From Isoetes taiwanensis (taxonomy: Eukaryota > Streptophyta > Lycopodiopsida > Isoetales > Isoetaceae): DNA of 64,000 nucleotides. The stretch spans positions 1,283,844 to 1,347,843 of the forward strand of contig JAJEKV010000059.1 of assembly GCA_021234155.1 (NCBI GenBank), given 5' to 3'. The translations under genes and the position numbers were made by a program. The notes under the pieces were generated by a model. It was not told the origin of the DNA, made no database searches, and was given only the letters and a program-made list of their open reading frames with translations. Shown in pieces: positions 10,911-21,914 of the stretch (positions within the stretch are counted from its first letter, which is position 1; every line of letters starts with the position of its first letter).

Positions 10911-13879
10911 ATGGCTGCTTCACCCAAATTTCCTCAACTTCAAGCTTACGCTCCACGGGATCCGGCTCTTTTTTGAGTCAGGTAACCTTTCGACACCCAC
11001 TTTTAGCGAAGCCCTCGTTGGTCAAAGTCGTGAAGTAGCGGAACGCCATGAGCTTTCACGAATTCTCCCAACAGGGACCTCCCCGCACCAAATCGAGCAA
11101 TTGAAGCGGTTTGTCGCACATATTGTCAACGGCCGGAAGGATATGCTACCCCGGTCGATGGCACCACCATTTTGCTTACTCAGCCCCACGATTTTGAGGT
11201 ATTCCACATTCCTCTAAAAACCTTCTTTATCTTGGGCTGCCTTTACGGGACCGGATGTCACTTTCGGCCGGTAGCTAGTTCCTTATCAAGCCAACATGCA
11301 TCACCTCACCAATATTGCCAAGTCCCATGACACTTTTGTAAAGTTTACGTGGCGCCAAATTGCAGGTATTCTATCAAGAACACCCATATCAATAAACCGA
11401 TTCTACAATGTTGTTATCCACGACCATCCGCTCCACTCACCATATTGATTGGCCACAAATGCTGTTGTTTTGGACTCCTTCATGAAGTGGATCGCATTAG
11501 GGCTGCCCCCTCCTCCGTCTTTGAAGCCTCCGTGGGTGGCCATCTTCAAGCCCTCATCTGTCATTACCTTCCTCATCCTGGGTCCCCTTCCACATCTCGT
11601 ACCACCACTCATCAATCTTTTCATTCCCTTCCTCAAAACCAACAAGCTGAAACTTCACGCCCTTCTTCTACTGGTCATGTTCAAAACAACGCCACGCATG
11701 TCACTGTCTCCTCTTCCTCCACAGACTCCATGCCCTCCTCTTCTCATCATGATTCTCAGACATCCCAGACACGGCAACAACAAGGCCCTGCCCCTCCACA
11801 TCCTCGCCAGCTCCTGTATCAATATCAGCAGGATGTTCAAGCCGTTGTCCTCAAGTTACAAGAATCCCAAGAAGTTCTCATGAATGGCGTTCAAGCGTCC
11901 CTGGAGGCATCGGAAGCTGTTCACAGGGATCTTCATGTTGCCAACACGCAAGTTCAATCCCTGGAAGCCAAACTTCAGGAAAAGCACGAGGCTCTCTTAC
12001 GGGCCCGTGAGGATCTCAAAGGCGCACAAGATCGAGCGACCCGACTGGCGATCAGCGAGGAGCTCGATTCGATCGACCATTCAGAATTCTTTGGAGCAGG
12101 TCAAAGCCAAGGATAACCTCCTGGGCGACAAGGATAAAGACCTTGCCAAACTTAACACCATGTATACAGAGCTTTCTCAAAGTTACCACACTCAAGTCCA
12201 TGACCTTACAGAACGAGATGCTCGCATCACCTCCTTAGAAGATCGGGCTTTTCGGCCGACCGGTCACTCACGCCTCTCGGGGATCAACTTACGGAGGCTA
12301 AGAAACAGAAAATCATTGATGATGCAGAGATTGCCACGCTTCGACTCCATACTCCTGGGCAATCCTCTTCTCATGGCACGCTCTCTCATAAACGGGTCCG
12401 TGATCAGTCACGTCTCTTGCTAGAAAAGGATAACCGGATCTGCGACCTCGAACATCAACTTCAGCAGGCTGTTCAGTCAGCTGAAGAAGCCCAGACTAAA
12501 CAAGAGGGCTACATAAATATAGCTCTTCACATGTCGCGGATTTTCCTACTCCTTCCGATTACACGGATTATGTGGTTGCCCCGACGCCATCTCTTTCTTC
12601 GAAGTGGTACGGCCGGATGGTCGGGTTGATGTCGGATCGCGCCGTGAGGATTTTCTCGTGATTTGGCGGACCTTTCGGTTGAAGACAAAGGTTTACTCGG
12701 TGCCCTCTTAGTCTTGATCTCATCCCTTTGTGAAGACCCCGATTTGATCACCTTGAGTTCAAATTAGATGGCGTACATCTTTCATGACTTCTATCTGGCT
12801 GATACACAAGATAAATTCCGAGATGGGCCACATCAAAACTTTCAGGGCAACCCACAGGCTCACTGGTTGTTATTAGATGCCAACCCGTATTTAAAAGATC
12901 ATGATCAGAATCACACTCTTAATAAAGAGTACATGCCAGAGCTTGCTCGTCACTTACCTCTATGGCAAGCCGAAACGCTGGAACAGGTGCGGAAGAATCT
13001 AGCCCATCCAGAGGATCTTCCGTTTGCCCAAATTTATATGCAGCACTTAGCAGGCTACAATCAATTACGTGCCCTTCTGGATAGCAAGACCATACCCACG
13101 GGATGGGATAGTCCTCCTGTCTATACTCAGCTCTCTGCTTCTGATTGGGACCAGTGGTGCCGAGCTCTTGATCCAGACCTTGTACGCGAATTCAGGGAGC
13201 AGGCTCAGCAGCCCACGCCCACGGGCATGGCTCACTCTCCATATATGCTTCATTAGGAGTCCCTCCATGCCCATGGCTTCTCACCTCTGACTGGCGTCTT
13301 CCGTTTTGGACCCAGGTCCTGGAAGGCCACGCTGGGTGGACTCCTCCTCAGATCTCGACGGATCTCCGGTGGGATCCACGTTTTGTCCGACGCTCCAATT
13401 GGGAGGATAATGCCATTTTGGACTCCACTGACAATTGGATCTATATTGCAAATGAGCGTGGTTGGCAAAAGCCCGCTGATGCTGTTCATGGCCTTGATGC
13501 CTTCTTGCAGAATGCCGCCACCTCACCGGACCCTTCAGTTCACCGTCAAGCCGGCTTCTGTGCTGCTCTAAAGTGCATCCTGGTAAGCTCGTTAAATCGG
13601 CAGCGTCCCATCTTTTATTGCAACCCGAATGCCAGCGTCAGTGCCTTCGGTCTCCAGACCTGCCTCCTCATGGAGTGCCAGTTCGTTCCTTCTGAGGCAC
13701 ATGCTGCCCTTGAAGACATGGTACGCTCCGGATTTCTCCTTGACGCTCATCCTGCACTTGGGCTTAACACTCCAGAAGCTCTTCAAGTACGTCAGGATCT
13801 CATTGGCAATTATCACAATGGTGCCCGTCCTCATTCCCGTGAGGATCACTTTCAAACTGCTGGATTCCCGCCATCGTAA
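10911..13879 (+). pseudogene. Third ORF of the gypsy element (coiled-coil protein), decayed
   Basis: A start MAASPKFPQLQAYAPRD at 10911 is followed by pieces in alternating frames. These are GRKDMLPRSM (about 11140), a Ser/Thr/Gln-rich linker (11630-11800), a long heptad-type coiled coil (SLEAKLQEKHEALLRAREDL near 11965-12025; LEKDNRICDLEHQLQQAVQS near 12420-12480), a 162-codon open block at 12768-13256 (MAYIFHDFYLADTQDKFRD) and a final block to the stop at 13879. It lies between integrase and the polypurine tract, where some plant gypsy elements carry an extra ORF. Coiled-coil proteins called putative gypsy-type transposon proteins are known in plants; homology to them is inference. Several frameshifts show it is inactive here. 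Confidence 0.6.
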
Positions 13880-13913
13880 ACCCTTCCTCCTTTTCTTCAC
13901 TCTGAGTGTCGTT

Positions 13914-13926
13914 TGGTGGGGGGGAG
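13914..13926 (+). promoter_or_regulatory. Polypurine tract of the plus-strand gypsy element
   Basis: GGTGGGGGGGAG immediately precedes the LTR start TGTTAG at 13927, as required for plus-strand priming. Confidence 0.75.
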
Positions 13927-14518
13927 TGTTAGTCCTGTACGTGCTGGTACAGGACTATTCATGCATATGACCGACCAAGTCAAGGCCAAGGATCCACAGC
14001 CAGGCACAGGTCAGTCGTCAAAGGCCCCGCAGAAGACCAAGCAGACCACGCAGTCAAAGACCACGCCTGCTGTCAAGAGGAGGCGCTCAGACAAGTGACG
14101 GCCCGTCACCGCCCGCGTCAGCGTCAGCATGATTTCAGGGACTTCAAGAGGCACCGCCAGCATTCCTGCAAATCAGACCTCCTTCTAGGAGTCGGCACCG
14201 AAATCAGTCAGAGTGTCTATATTGGGCCAAAGGCCATTGTACTATATATATGAGTAGAGCTAGCACTCTAGTTTTTAGATGAGTTTTGAGTCTTGTCTCA
14301 CTTCAGTTTTCTCTCGATAGCGAGAGCTCATGTACCTTCATTGACATCAAGGAAGTTGTTCTCATTATTGTGATCTCACTGTTCTCTTTTGTTTTCTCTT
14401 TTCTTCCTTTGTTTCGTTTGCAAATCCCGCATGACACAGCTCCCGGATTCTCCTGTTAGATCCAAGGGTCCTCACAGAGGGCTGTCTTGCAGGAGTTCCC
14501 GAACCCAGACCCCAAACA
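13927..14518 (+). repeat. 3' LTR of the plus-strand gypsy element
   Basis: It starts TGTTAGTCCTG and ends CCCCAAACA (592 bp), with TG...CA ends. It aligns with the LTR of the minus-strand element (21495-21914, 420 bp), which lacks about 170 bp present here near 13975-14130. Shared parts include ATGAGTAGAGCTAGCA, a GAGAGCTCATGTA block and TTTGCAAATCCCGC. TATATATATGAG near 14245 may be the promoter TATA. Confidence 0.8.
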
Positions 14519-15307
14519 CTAGGCTTATAGCCGGTCACTGTGTATGGGCCGGGTATGGGTCTGACACTCTCTGGGCCGGAGGGCGTGAGTCATAGATGGC
14601 CGTCCTGGGCTCGAACGGGTTGGTGAACTGACCTTTAGATTTAGGGGAGTAAGTTGGGTACAGATGCGGGGGGACGCTGATGCGGCACGTGTTCTCTAGC
14701 ACACCCAGGGTTCCGTCATACTCGGGGAGGAGATGCCTCTCTGACCTGCCTCATCGGACCGGGGAGATGTAACCCGGAGTAGTCCCGAAGGGTGATTCCT
14801 TGGGATTGCGTCTCCGGAGGGCTACAAGCACGTCATAGCATGATTCAGCCTATCTGCAAAGTGTGCACAGGAGGGGCGGATGGAGTGGACTACCCTAGCC
14901 ATTGTCTTATGGCAGCCAACGCCATGTTATGCCTCTGTCTGCTGTTATCTTGAGGCCCTGATCGTCAGTCGCCCTATGGAATCTGAGCCCGGGGTAGAGC
15001 CATTTGTTATGGAGTATTTCCTTTGTTATGTTGGTATTCTGTTGTTAGTATATTGATGATGATGGGCCACCCTTCGTGGTGGTATATTATTTATTAGTAT
15101 TGTTGCTAGGTGCTAACATGTATGTACGCTTCCGCTATATAGGATTTCCATAGAAGGTGTGGGACGAATGACACCTCCGTGTCCTTCACCCGGGCACTTG
15201 GCCATCACAAGTGGTCCGAGTCAGACGGAGGGCCTTTCCGTGGTGAGGGATTCGCCATGGGAGGGGAATTTCCCGTATTTATATGACGGGAGCATCGTAT
15301 GGATTCG
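14519..15307 (-). repeat. Dispersed repeat R1, copy C (inverted)
   Basis: This is the reverse complement of 7595-8383 with the same 789-bp length and few differences. The hairpin lies at 15067-15082. It is bounded on the left exactly by the gypsy LTR end and on the right by the 3' UTR of the minus-strand gypsy element, so it joins two elements of one family in opposite orientation. Confidence 0.75.
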
Positions 15308-15643
15308 ATGGAGGTGGTGATCCATCTCCGCTGGGACCCTGAGCACTGCCTCTACCACGTCCTCCGTGTGACCTCTGCTCCAAACCCGGAGTAGGAGTCA
15401 CCTGATAATCTAGGATTTTGTAAATAGGGCTCAGCCCATAACGGATATATATGGGCAATGCCTACCTTTTGTTTTGCGCACTAAATATAATATAAATATG
15501 CTTTCTAGTCACTGTGTTCCAAGTCTGTATTTGTGTTTTGAGCTCCAGAATCTTGTATGTCGTCTGTATGAAATTTTTTGAAGCAAAAGCCATTAACCAG
15601 AGTAGGTAATGGGGTGCCATCTAACTCAACAAGCTTGAAAACA

Positions 15644-16726
15644 CTAGGTTGGACGATAAGGACCAAGCCATCGAAATTTTAATTTGCCTGGAAAATTTTT
15701 GTATCTGGAATCATAAAGTAAAACCAAATCACCTTCTTGAAATATCTTTGCTTTGAGCTGTTTGTCATGCCTTGTTTTTCGCAATTGTTGCCCGGCAAGG
15801 ACACGAAGATAAGTATCTCTTCGAAGTTCATCCAACTGTTCAAGTTGATAAACTCGTTCTTGAAGTGCTGCAGGTGGATTATGTGCGATGGCAAGCTGGA
15901 AACGAAGAGTTGGAAGAATATGTTCAAAGGGCATGAGGGCCTCTTGGCCAAAAACGAGCCTGAAAGGAGTGTGGCCCGTAGCAATTTTGAAACTTGTGTT
16001 GTAAGCCCAAAGAACAGTTGAAACTTGTGTTGTAAGCGCAAAGAACAGTAGGTAGTTTTGCTTGCCAATCCATGCGAGAGGCATCACAGATTTTCTTCAG
16101 AATGTGGATGAGAGTTTTGTTGGTGCTTTCAGCCAAACCATTCCCTTGAGGGTAGTAAGGCGTGCTTTTTCGGTGATGGATATGCAAATAATCCGTCAGT
16201 TCCTTGATGGTGTGATTGCAAAATGAACACCTCGGTCACTGACGAGTTCCGTGGGACATCCAAAGTGCGTGATGATTTGTGTGTAAATGACCTTGGTCAT
16301 GCTGGCAGCTGTGTTGTCTGGAAGGGCACAAGCTTCTGCCCATTTTGTAGCATAATCCGTGAGAACCAAAATATAGCGGGCACGGGTGTGCCACGCAGGT
16401 GGATCGATGGGTCCCACAAAATTCATACCCCATTTACTGAAGGGAAGGGGAGTGGCGACGGGAGTCATGGGGAGAGCATCACGGGCCGTGGGCCTACCCA
16501 CACGCTGACAAGCATCACATGTGCGGGCGTGAGCGTGGGCGTCTTTGAAAAGCGTGGGCCAAAAATAGCCTGCCAGAAGGATTTTGCGTGCCATAGTGTC
16601 ACCACTGAAATGACCACCACCAAGGCCTTCATGTGCTTGTTGAACAATATCAGGCACTTCATGGGGGAGAACACATCGACGCAACACCAAATCTTTGCCT
16701 TTCTTGTAGAGATGACCTGCAACCAT
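15644..16726 (-). pseudogene. Gypsy integrase, frameshifted
   Basis: The N-terminal zinc-binding HHCC region is visible as HEGLGGGHFSGDT...CDACQRVG (about 16640-16510). The core shows the first Asp in ILVLTDYATKWAEA, the second in ELVSDRGVHF and the Glu in YYPQGNGLAESTNKTL, giving the D, D, E triad. The C-terminal LYDSRYKNFPGKLKFRWLGP ends near 15650. A stop and frame change occur near 16200, and a 31-bp direct duplication at 15987-16048 shifts the frame again, so no full-length enzyme can be made. Confidence 0.85.
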
Positions 16727-16846
16727 GGTATAGTCATTGACCTCACGAAGAAACTGTCGACGACGTGAGTGAAGCGTGGCAGGAGGGAACGTGGAATCCT
16801 CTGATGGAAGAGCGCTTGTGAGGAGATATTGCTGATAATCATGGAA

Positions 16847-17371
16847 CTAATGTGGCGTGGCAGTAACCAAGAACAACTGAGCATCCGAAAAAACATCAGA
16901 TACACCCGTGGATGGATCATCAGTGTGTATGCGTGAGAGGTAATCAGGCACGACATGAGATTTCCCTGCTTTGTGAATGATTTCGAAAGGAGCAAATTCT
17001 TGAAGGAGGAGGACCCAATGAGCAATGCGACCCGTGGGCGTGGCTTTGTTGATCAAATAGAGAAGAGCTTGATGATCAACAAAGAACTTGATCTTGCTGC
17101 CCAACAAGTAATGACAGAACCGTTGGATACAGAAAACTAAACCCAAAGCTTCTCGTTCCGTGGCAGAATAGTTTCACTCCGCAGGATTGAGTTTTCTGCT
17201 AGCATAGCAGATAGGTTGATCCGTGTGCTCATCATATGCCTGAGAGAGAACTGCACCAATGGCAAAGGCTGAGACATCGACGTGAACATGAAAAGGCTTG
17301 TCCCATTGAGGCGGAACAAGTACTGGTGCCTGAGTAAGCAACAGCTTCAGCTTCTGGAAGGCGGCCTCCAC
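16847..17371 (-). pseudogene. Gypsy RNase H domain, broken
   Basis: FHVHVDVSAFAIGAVLSQ carries the first acidic residue. It is followed by QPICYASRKLNPAE, a stop at 17172-17174, then FFVDHQALLYLI and HKAGKSHVVPDYLSR, the usual end of the gypsy RNase H/connection region. It lies between RT and integrase in the expected order. The frame is interrupted once by a stop. Confidence 0.8.
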
Positions 17372-17485
17372 CTCGGGATTCCAAGCCCAAGAGGATTCAT
17401 CTCCCGTGAGTTTATGAATGGGATCAGCAATGGCCGCTAGTCCAGGAAGGAAAGTGGCATAGTAATTGACCTTGCCCAGAAAGGA

Positions 17486-18103
17486 TCATGTCTCTTTGAT
17501 GTTTGATGGTGCATGTGCTTTTAACACACAACTGATTTTTGCAGGATCCGTGGTGATACCTTCTTTACTAACCACATGACCCAAAAGAACACCTGAGGTG
17601 ACACAGAAAATGCATTTTTCAGGATTCAAACTGATGCCAAACTCAGTACATTTTTGAAAAACTAGCTCTAACTTGTCCAGGTGGTCATCCATGGGACTGT
17701 AGGCTGAGAAATCGTCTTGAAAAATTTGAAGAAATGGATCTTCTTTCATATAGTCTTGAAAAACGGAAAGCATGATGCACTGAAAAGTGGACGGAGAATT
17801 TGACAACCCAAAGGGAACCACCTTGTAGGCGAAAGTGCCCCACGACGTGGTGAAAGTTGTCTTGAGTTGATCTTCCGGTTTGATTGAGATTTGATTGTAC
17901 CCTGAAAAGCCATCCATGAAGGAGTACATCTCATGTCCTGCAACCTCTTCAAGAACCTGGTCTGTGAAGGGAAGCGGGAAGTGATCACGTTCCGTGGCCT
18001 GATTTAATTTGCGATAGTCCATGCAAACGCGGATCTTACCGTTGTGCTTGAGAGCAATGACAATAGGGCTCACCCATTCTGAATGTTTGACCCCATAAAT
18101 CAA
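17486..18103 (-). pseudogene. Gypsy reverse transcriptase domain
   Basis: The order of motifs is VCMDYRKLNQAT, the first catalytic Asp in SFMDGFSGYNQISIKP, VPFGLSNSPSTFQ, and the catalytic pair in LQIFQDDFSAYS (normally YVDD or YLDD). VLLGHVVSKEGI marks the thumb. The 205-codon frame is open and ends at a TGA near 17486. The Tyr before the DD pair is replaced by Phe-Gln. RT and RNase H are separated by a frame break, so the polyprotein is disrupted. Confidence 0.85.
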
Positions 18104-18510
18104 GCCAGCAGCCAGGAGTTTGTCAATTTCGGCTTTGACACGGTCATGATAGTTGGGGTTGTGCCTGTACTGTCATTGCTAAATAGGGCGTGCATCTGGT
18201 TTGGTGGGAATAGTCAGTTCCCCCAATTCTTTCTTGATACCCCGAAGGTCTTTGTAGCTTCATGCAAAGATGTGTTTGAATTTTTTGAACAAGGTGACAG
18301 CACGGGCCTTATAAGTTGGTGGAAGGCCAGCAGCTATCCGAACAGTTTGATTGGTACCAAGATCCACAATATCCACGTCGGGAGTGTGAATATGTGGGAC
18401 AACTTCCGTGTCCTAAATAACATAAGCAGGTGGTTGTAACAGGACTGGAGGTGCAGCATTCTTTGTGGTGAAGAAAAGTGGTTACTGATTATCATCAAGC
18501 AGAGGTTGCA

Positions 18511-19161
18511 TCATGACAGCTTGAACATCAACAACATCAGAAGGAATAACCATGTCAGAAAAATGATCAAGCGTTGAATGCGATTGCAGGGAGCCAGGTA
18601 AGGGTCGAGCAGAGCGGCCATAGCCTGGTCCTGATCAAGTGTCATTTCACTCCACGAGTCGGCATACTCCAGATAGGAGGAGAGTGGAAGATTTGCAGGT
18701 GTAGCCTGAACCTGGTAAGTGTTTTGAGCGTCTTCAGAATCACTATCAGACAGTGTGGGTTCCGTATGTTCAACAGTGATGATCTTCCCGGTTTCCAAAT
18801 CCATAGTGGCATTGAGGTGGCCATCAGTGACGACCAATTGATCGGTAGCCCAATAGTTAATGCTCTTAGCTTGGCAGAGAAAGGGTCGTCCAACTAGCAT
18901 TTCATAATCACCTGGGTCTTCACCAGCTTTCCAGACTCCAAATTCCAAGGGGAATTCGAGATCACCAATATTAATGTGAAGGAGAGGTGTGATGCCTTGA
19001 GGGCGCGTGATATGACCATTGGCCAACTTGATGTCATAGGGAGCATGGTTGAGTTGCGTGATGCCCAATTGCCTTCGAAGCTTATCAGTAATAAGATTGA
19101 CGGCACTCCCACCATCAATTTGCACATGATTGACTAGATGATTGCCCACCGTGGCATGCAA
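18511..19161 (-). pseudogene. Gypsy aspartic protease domain
   Basis: VQIDGGSAVNLI holds the catalytic Asp in a D-G-G-S form instead of the usual D-S/T-G. EMLVGRPFL is the second conserved block (usually LGRPFL). The frame is 216 codons, with an acidic linker after it leading to RT. The upstream frame at 19134-19676 carries the gag-to-protease linker. A shift near 19140 separates the two. Confidence 0.75.
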
Positions 19162-19676
19162 GTAGCCACTGCCCCTACCATCACAGTGGGGAGAGGCAGC
19201 TGATCTTTGAGAGCAGGACAGAGTTTTAGTATAGTGGCAAGGCTCAAAGGAATTTTGACTTTGGCAAACTCTTCTTGAAGTTCCAAGGGAACATGAGAAA
19301 ATGGATCAGTAGGATCCAAAGGAACGGGAGTCTGAGGTAATGAAGCTGAAACCTCCTTGAGAAGCTCCACCTCTGCAGCAATATTTGGATATGTCTGAGA
19401 GCGTGAGGGGTGCGATGAAGTAGGTGTTGCCTGATTGTGCTGAGCACGCGTGGTGGCATGGACATTTGCAAGGGTGCGGCCTTCAGCAGCTTGCATGAGC
19501 TTGAGGATACTCTGGCAGACTTTGGGCATAACATGAGGCATGAGTGCATCTAGATCAGGTGCAAAGTGGACCTTTTTGGGATCATCATGTGGAATGGTAT
19601 CAACAGCAAATGCAGGTTGCGTGTCATAAGGAATGAGAGTCAAGGGACAGGAGGCCCTGTTCTGGCGCGAAACCAA
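19134..19676 (-). pseudogene. Gag-protease linker region of the gypsy element
   Basis: This 180-codon frame has no enzyme motif. It contains a leucine-rich block (FAKVKIPLSLATILKLCPAL) of the kind seen upstream of gypsy proteases, and a Ser/Thr/Pro-rich middle. It is out of frame with both gag and protease, showing decay. Confidence 0.6.
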
Positions 19677-19905
19677 GCCAACCCAATTTGATTACTGCAC
19701 TGGAGGATTGAGAGCCTGGTAAATTTCTTCTTGAGCGTGTTGATCCATGGGAGGAGCAGACGATGCGGCTGGTTGATAGCGTGATTGTTGAGGCGGCCGG
19801 GTGGCTTCCTCAGAACTGGACGTGGGCCTTGTTTGCCATTGGCAACCCAAAGTTGATACGCCGTGAGTCGGACTGAGGTGGTTTGATTGGTACCTGGAAG
19901 TTGTA

Positions 19906-20733
19906 CTAAGGAAGTTGAGGACATGCCGTGGTGGTATGACCCCATTCTAAGCAATGATAGCACTGAGCTTTGGAAGGATCAAAAGGTGGACGGGATCCAG
20001 GGTCCCTAGATGGCTGAGATTGTTGAGCTTGTTGATACTGCTGAGGTGGGTATGCTTTTTGCTGTGACGGCGTGGTCTGCACTTGATAAACCATTTTTTG
20101 TCTGAAAGGTGTGGGGTGTGCACGAGTACATTCTTCAGTAGCGTAGTTGCACATGTTGCACCTTTTACAATGAGGAGGACCAATGGTGGAATTGCACTCA
20201 TTGGCAAGATGACCTTGATATTTACAGATGTGGCACCAAATCTGACTGCGTTGTGGGGCAGATTGTTGAGGCTGAACTGCAGTCTGAGGAACCATAACAA
20301 GAGGCATGAAAGGTAACTCCATGAGGGCAACTCCCCGGGAGGAAATGTTGACGGAGTGGTTGACTAATTCAATAGCATGCTCCATGGTCTTGGGTCGAAG
20401 GTATTCAGTCATGAGACGAATAGCAGGTGGGAGTCCCTGCAGAAACCAGACCAGAATCTGGCTTTGCGTGGGGTACTCCTGGAGTTTGCTGATGAGTATA
20501 TGAAGGCGATCCACAAAATCACGGGCAGACTCCATGGGCTCTTGCTGCAAATCATTGAGTTGCTTAAGAAGTTGATCGTCATCCGTGGTACCATAGTGTG
20601 AAAGGAATGCTGTCTTCATCTTCGGCCAGTCTTGTTTCCAGTGACTTTTGTTGGCCATGAGCCATTGATGAGGAGCGCCTCGCTGGCGTGGTGGAAAAAA
20701 TGTAGAACTTGAGGTGAGGTTGATCGTGGCCAT
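19906..20733 (-). pseudogene. Gypsy gag (capsid and nucleocapsid)
   Basis: The 275-codon frame starts MATINLTSSSTFFPPRQ. The capsid-like middle (WPKMKTAFLSHYG, DFVDRLHILISKL, FLQGLPPAIR) resembles the retrotransposon gag domain. Two canonical CX2CX4HX4C zinc knuckles lie at residues 167-180 (CHICKYQGHLANEC) and 258-271 (CYHCLEWGHTTTAC), with a further Cys-rich stretch between. The N-terminal part of gag lies in another frame at 20579-20788, so the ORF is split. Confidence 0.85.
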
Positions 20734-20823
20734 TCAGGACAGCCAATGCCTCAAATTCTTCCATGTGAGCTTGAGCACTTGGATCCAATGGTTTGCCTTT
20801 TGTATTGCCGAAGGTGGGGTACG

Positions 20824-21440
20824 TCAGCTTGAGCGAGTTTGAAAAGGGGATAGAGACGGACCTGGCGCATAAACAGGCTGAGCATAAGCCGGAACATAGG
20901 CGTGTGGCACAGCCGTGGGCTGGGAATGAGGCGGCATTGGAACAGAAAAACCAGGAGGGCCGGATAGAGGAGCATCCTGTGGTGAAGGAGCATGTGAGCC
21001 TTCCTCATTAAGCTTGAGATCAGAGAGATGATAAATAGGCAGGGTATTTTGAAATGAAGGGGAGTGCGGATATTCATGGACCTGGGGAGGGCCAAAGGAG
21101 ACATGTTGATAGCCCATCCCAGGGGGAGAGGAAGGTTGTGAAGGCAAAGGGGTGTGGCCTGAGGGAATGTGAATGTAGGTACTGTCCGGAGTGTGAAAAT
21201 AAGGCGGAGGGGGTTGAACTGGTGTCTGATGGGGCGACTGAGGTTGAGAGCAATGTTTGGCCGGGGAGAGCGGACGAATGAACACGGTGAGTAGGTGGCG
21301 CCCGATTGAGCTCGGAGCGGATGGGCCGCCCTCAATATCATAAGCAGTGTCATACATGTCTCGGGCAACTGCTCGACGCTGATGGCGCTCCAATCGAGAC
21401 GCCGTCTGACAAAGGAGTTCGTCAGGGGTGAAAGCACGAG
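20824..21440 (-). pseudogene. Proline-rich N-terminal part of the gag ORF
   Basis: An open minus frame directly downstream of the LTR encodes a Pro/Ser/His/Tyr-rich, low-complexity region (for example PPPPYFHTPDSTYIHIPSGH) ending at a stop at 20824. Position and composition suit the disordered head of a gypsy gag. It is frameshifted relative to the capsid part. Confidence 0.55.
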
Positions 21441-21494
21441 TGGATATGGTGAAAGAAGGAAAAGAAGGAAAATCACTCGGCAAGCGGCGGCGAT

Positions 21495-21914
21495 TGTTTA
21501 GGGGCCCGGGATCGAACTCCGCAAAGACAAGACCGTGATGACCCTTGATCAAACAGAGAACCGAGCCGTGGGTCACAGCGGGATTTGCAAAAGAACAAGA
21601 GAAAGAGAAAATAAGAAAACAAAAGAAGCACAATGATATGAATGAGACTTCGTTGATATCAATCAGAATACATGAGCTCTCGCAATCGAGAGAGAAAATG
21701 ACTAGAGACAAGAACCAAAACTCATCTAGCCTTTGAATGCTAGCTCTACTCATATGTATAGTACAATGGCCTCGGGCCCAATATAGATGTTTGGCAGATC
21801 TCGGTGCTGACTCCTGGAGGTGCCTGGAATCACGGACCGTCATTTGGCGTCTTATTCCTGCTCTGGTCCGTGGTGTGCATGAATAGTCTTGTACCAGGAC
21901 GTACAGGACTAACA
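21495..21914 (-). repeat. 5' LTR of the minus-strand gypsy element
   Basis: On the minus strand it begins TGTTAGTCCTG at 21914 and ends CCCCTAAACA at 21495 (420 bp), aligning with 13927-14518. No typical TGG primer-binding site follows the CA end. The upstream flank is L1 coding sequence, which is cut in mid-codon. Confidence 0.75.

Larger units (their letters stand above)
9690..14518 (+). mobile_element. Gypsy LTR retrotransposon, 5'-truncated, with 3' LTR
   Basis: The order is the integrase C-terminus, a long untranslated stretch, a decayed third ORF with coiled coil, a polypurine tract (GGTGGGGGGGAG, ending 13926) and a 3' LTR (13927-14518). It is the same family as the minus-strand element at 15.3-21.9 kb, because the integrase end, the following 3' UTR and the LTR align between the two. 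The 5' part of pol, gag and the 5' LTR are missing; the break is near 9690. The right flank is R1 copy C. Confidence 0.8.
15308..21914 (-). mobile_element. Gypsy LTR retrotransposon with 5' LTR, gag and pol, lacking its 3' end
   Basis: On the minus strand the order is 5' LTR, proline-rich leader ORF, gag with zinc knuckles, protease, RT, RNase H, integrase, 3' UTR. The RT signature MDGFSGYNQI and an FQDDFS active site suggest the Tat/Athila side of Ty3/gypsy. The 3' UTR is cut at 15308 where R1 copy C begins, so ORF3 and the 3' LTR are absent. Each domain is long and easily read, but frameshifts separate them. The 5' LTR interrupts an L1 LINE, so this insertion is younger than that LINE. Confidence 0.85.

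Noticed and set aside
10616-11038. 140-codon Ser/Pro-rich plus-strand ORF
   Set aside because: It has a low-complexity composition in a CT-rich stretch and is out of frame with the ORF3 start at 10911, which fits the element better.
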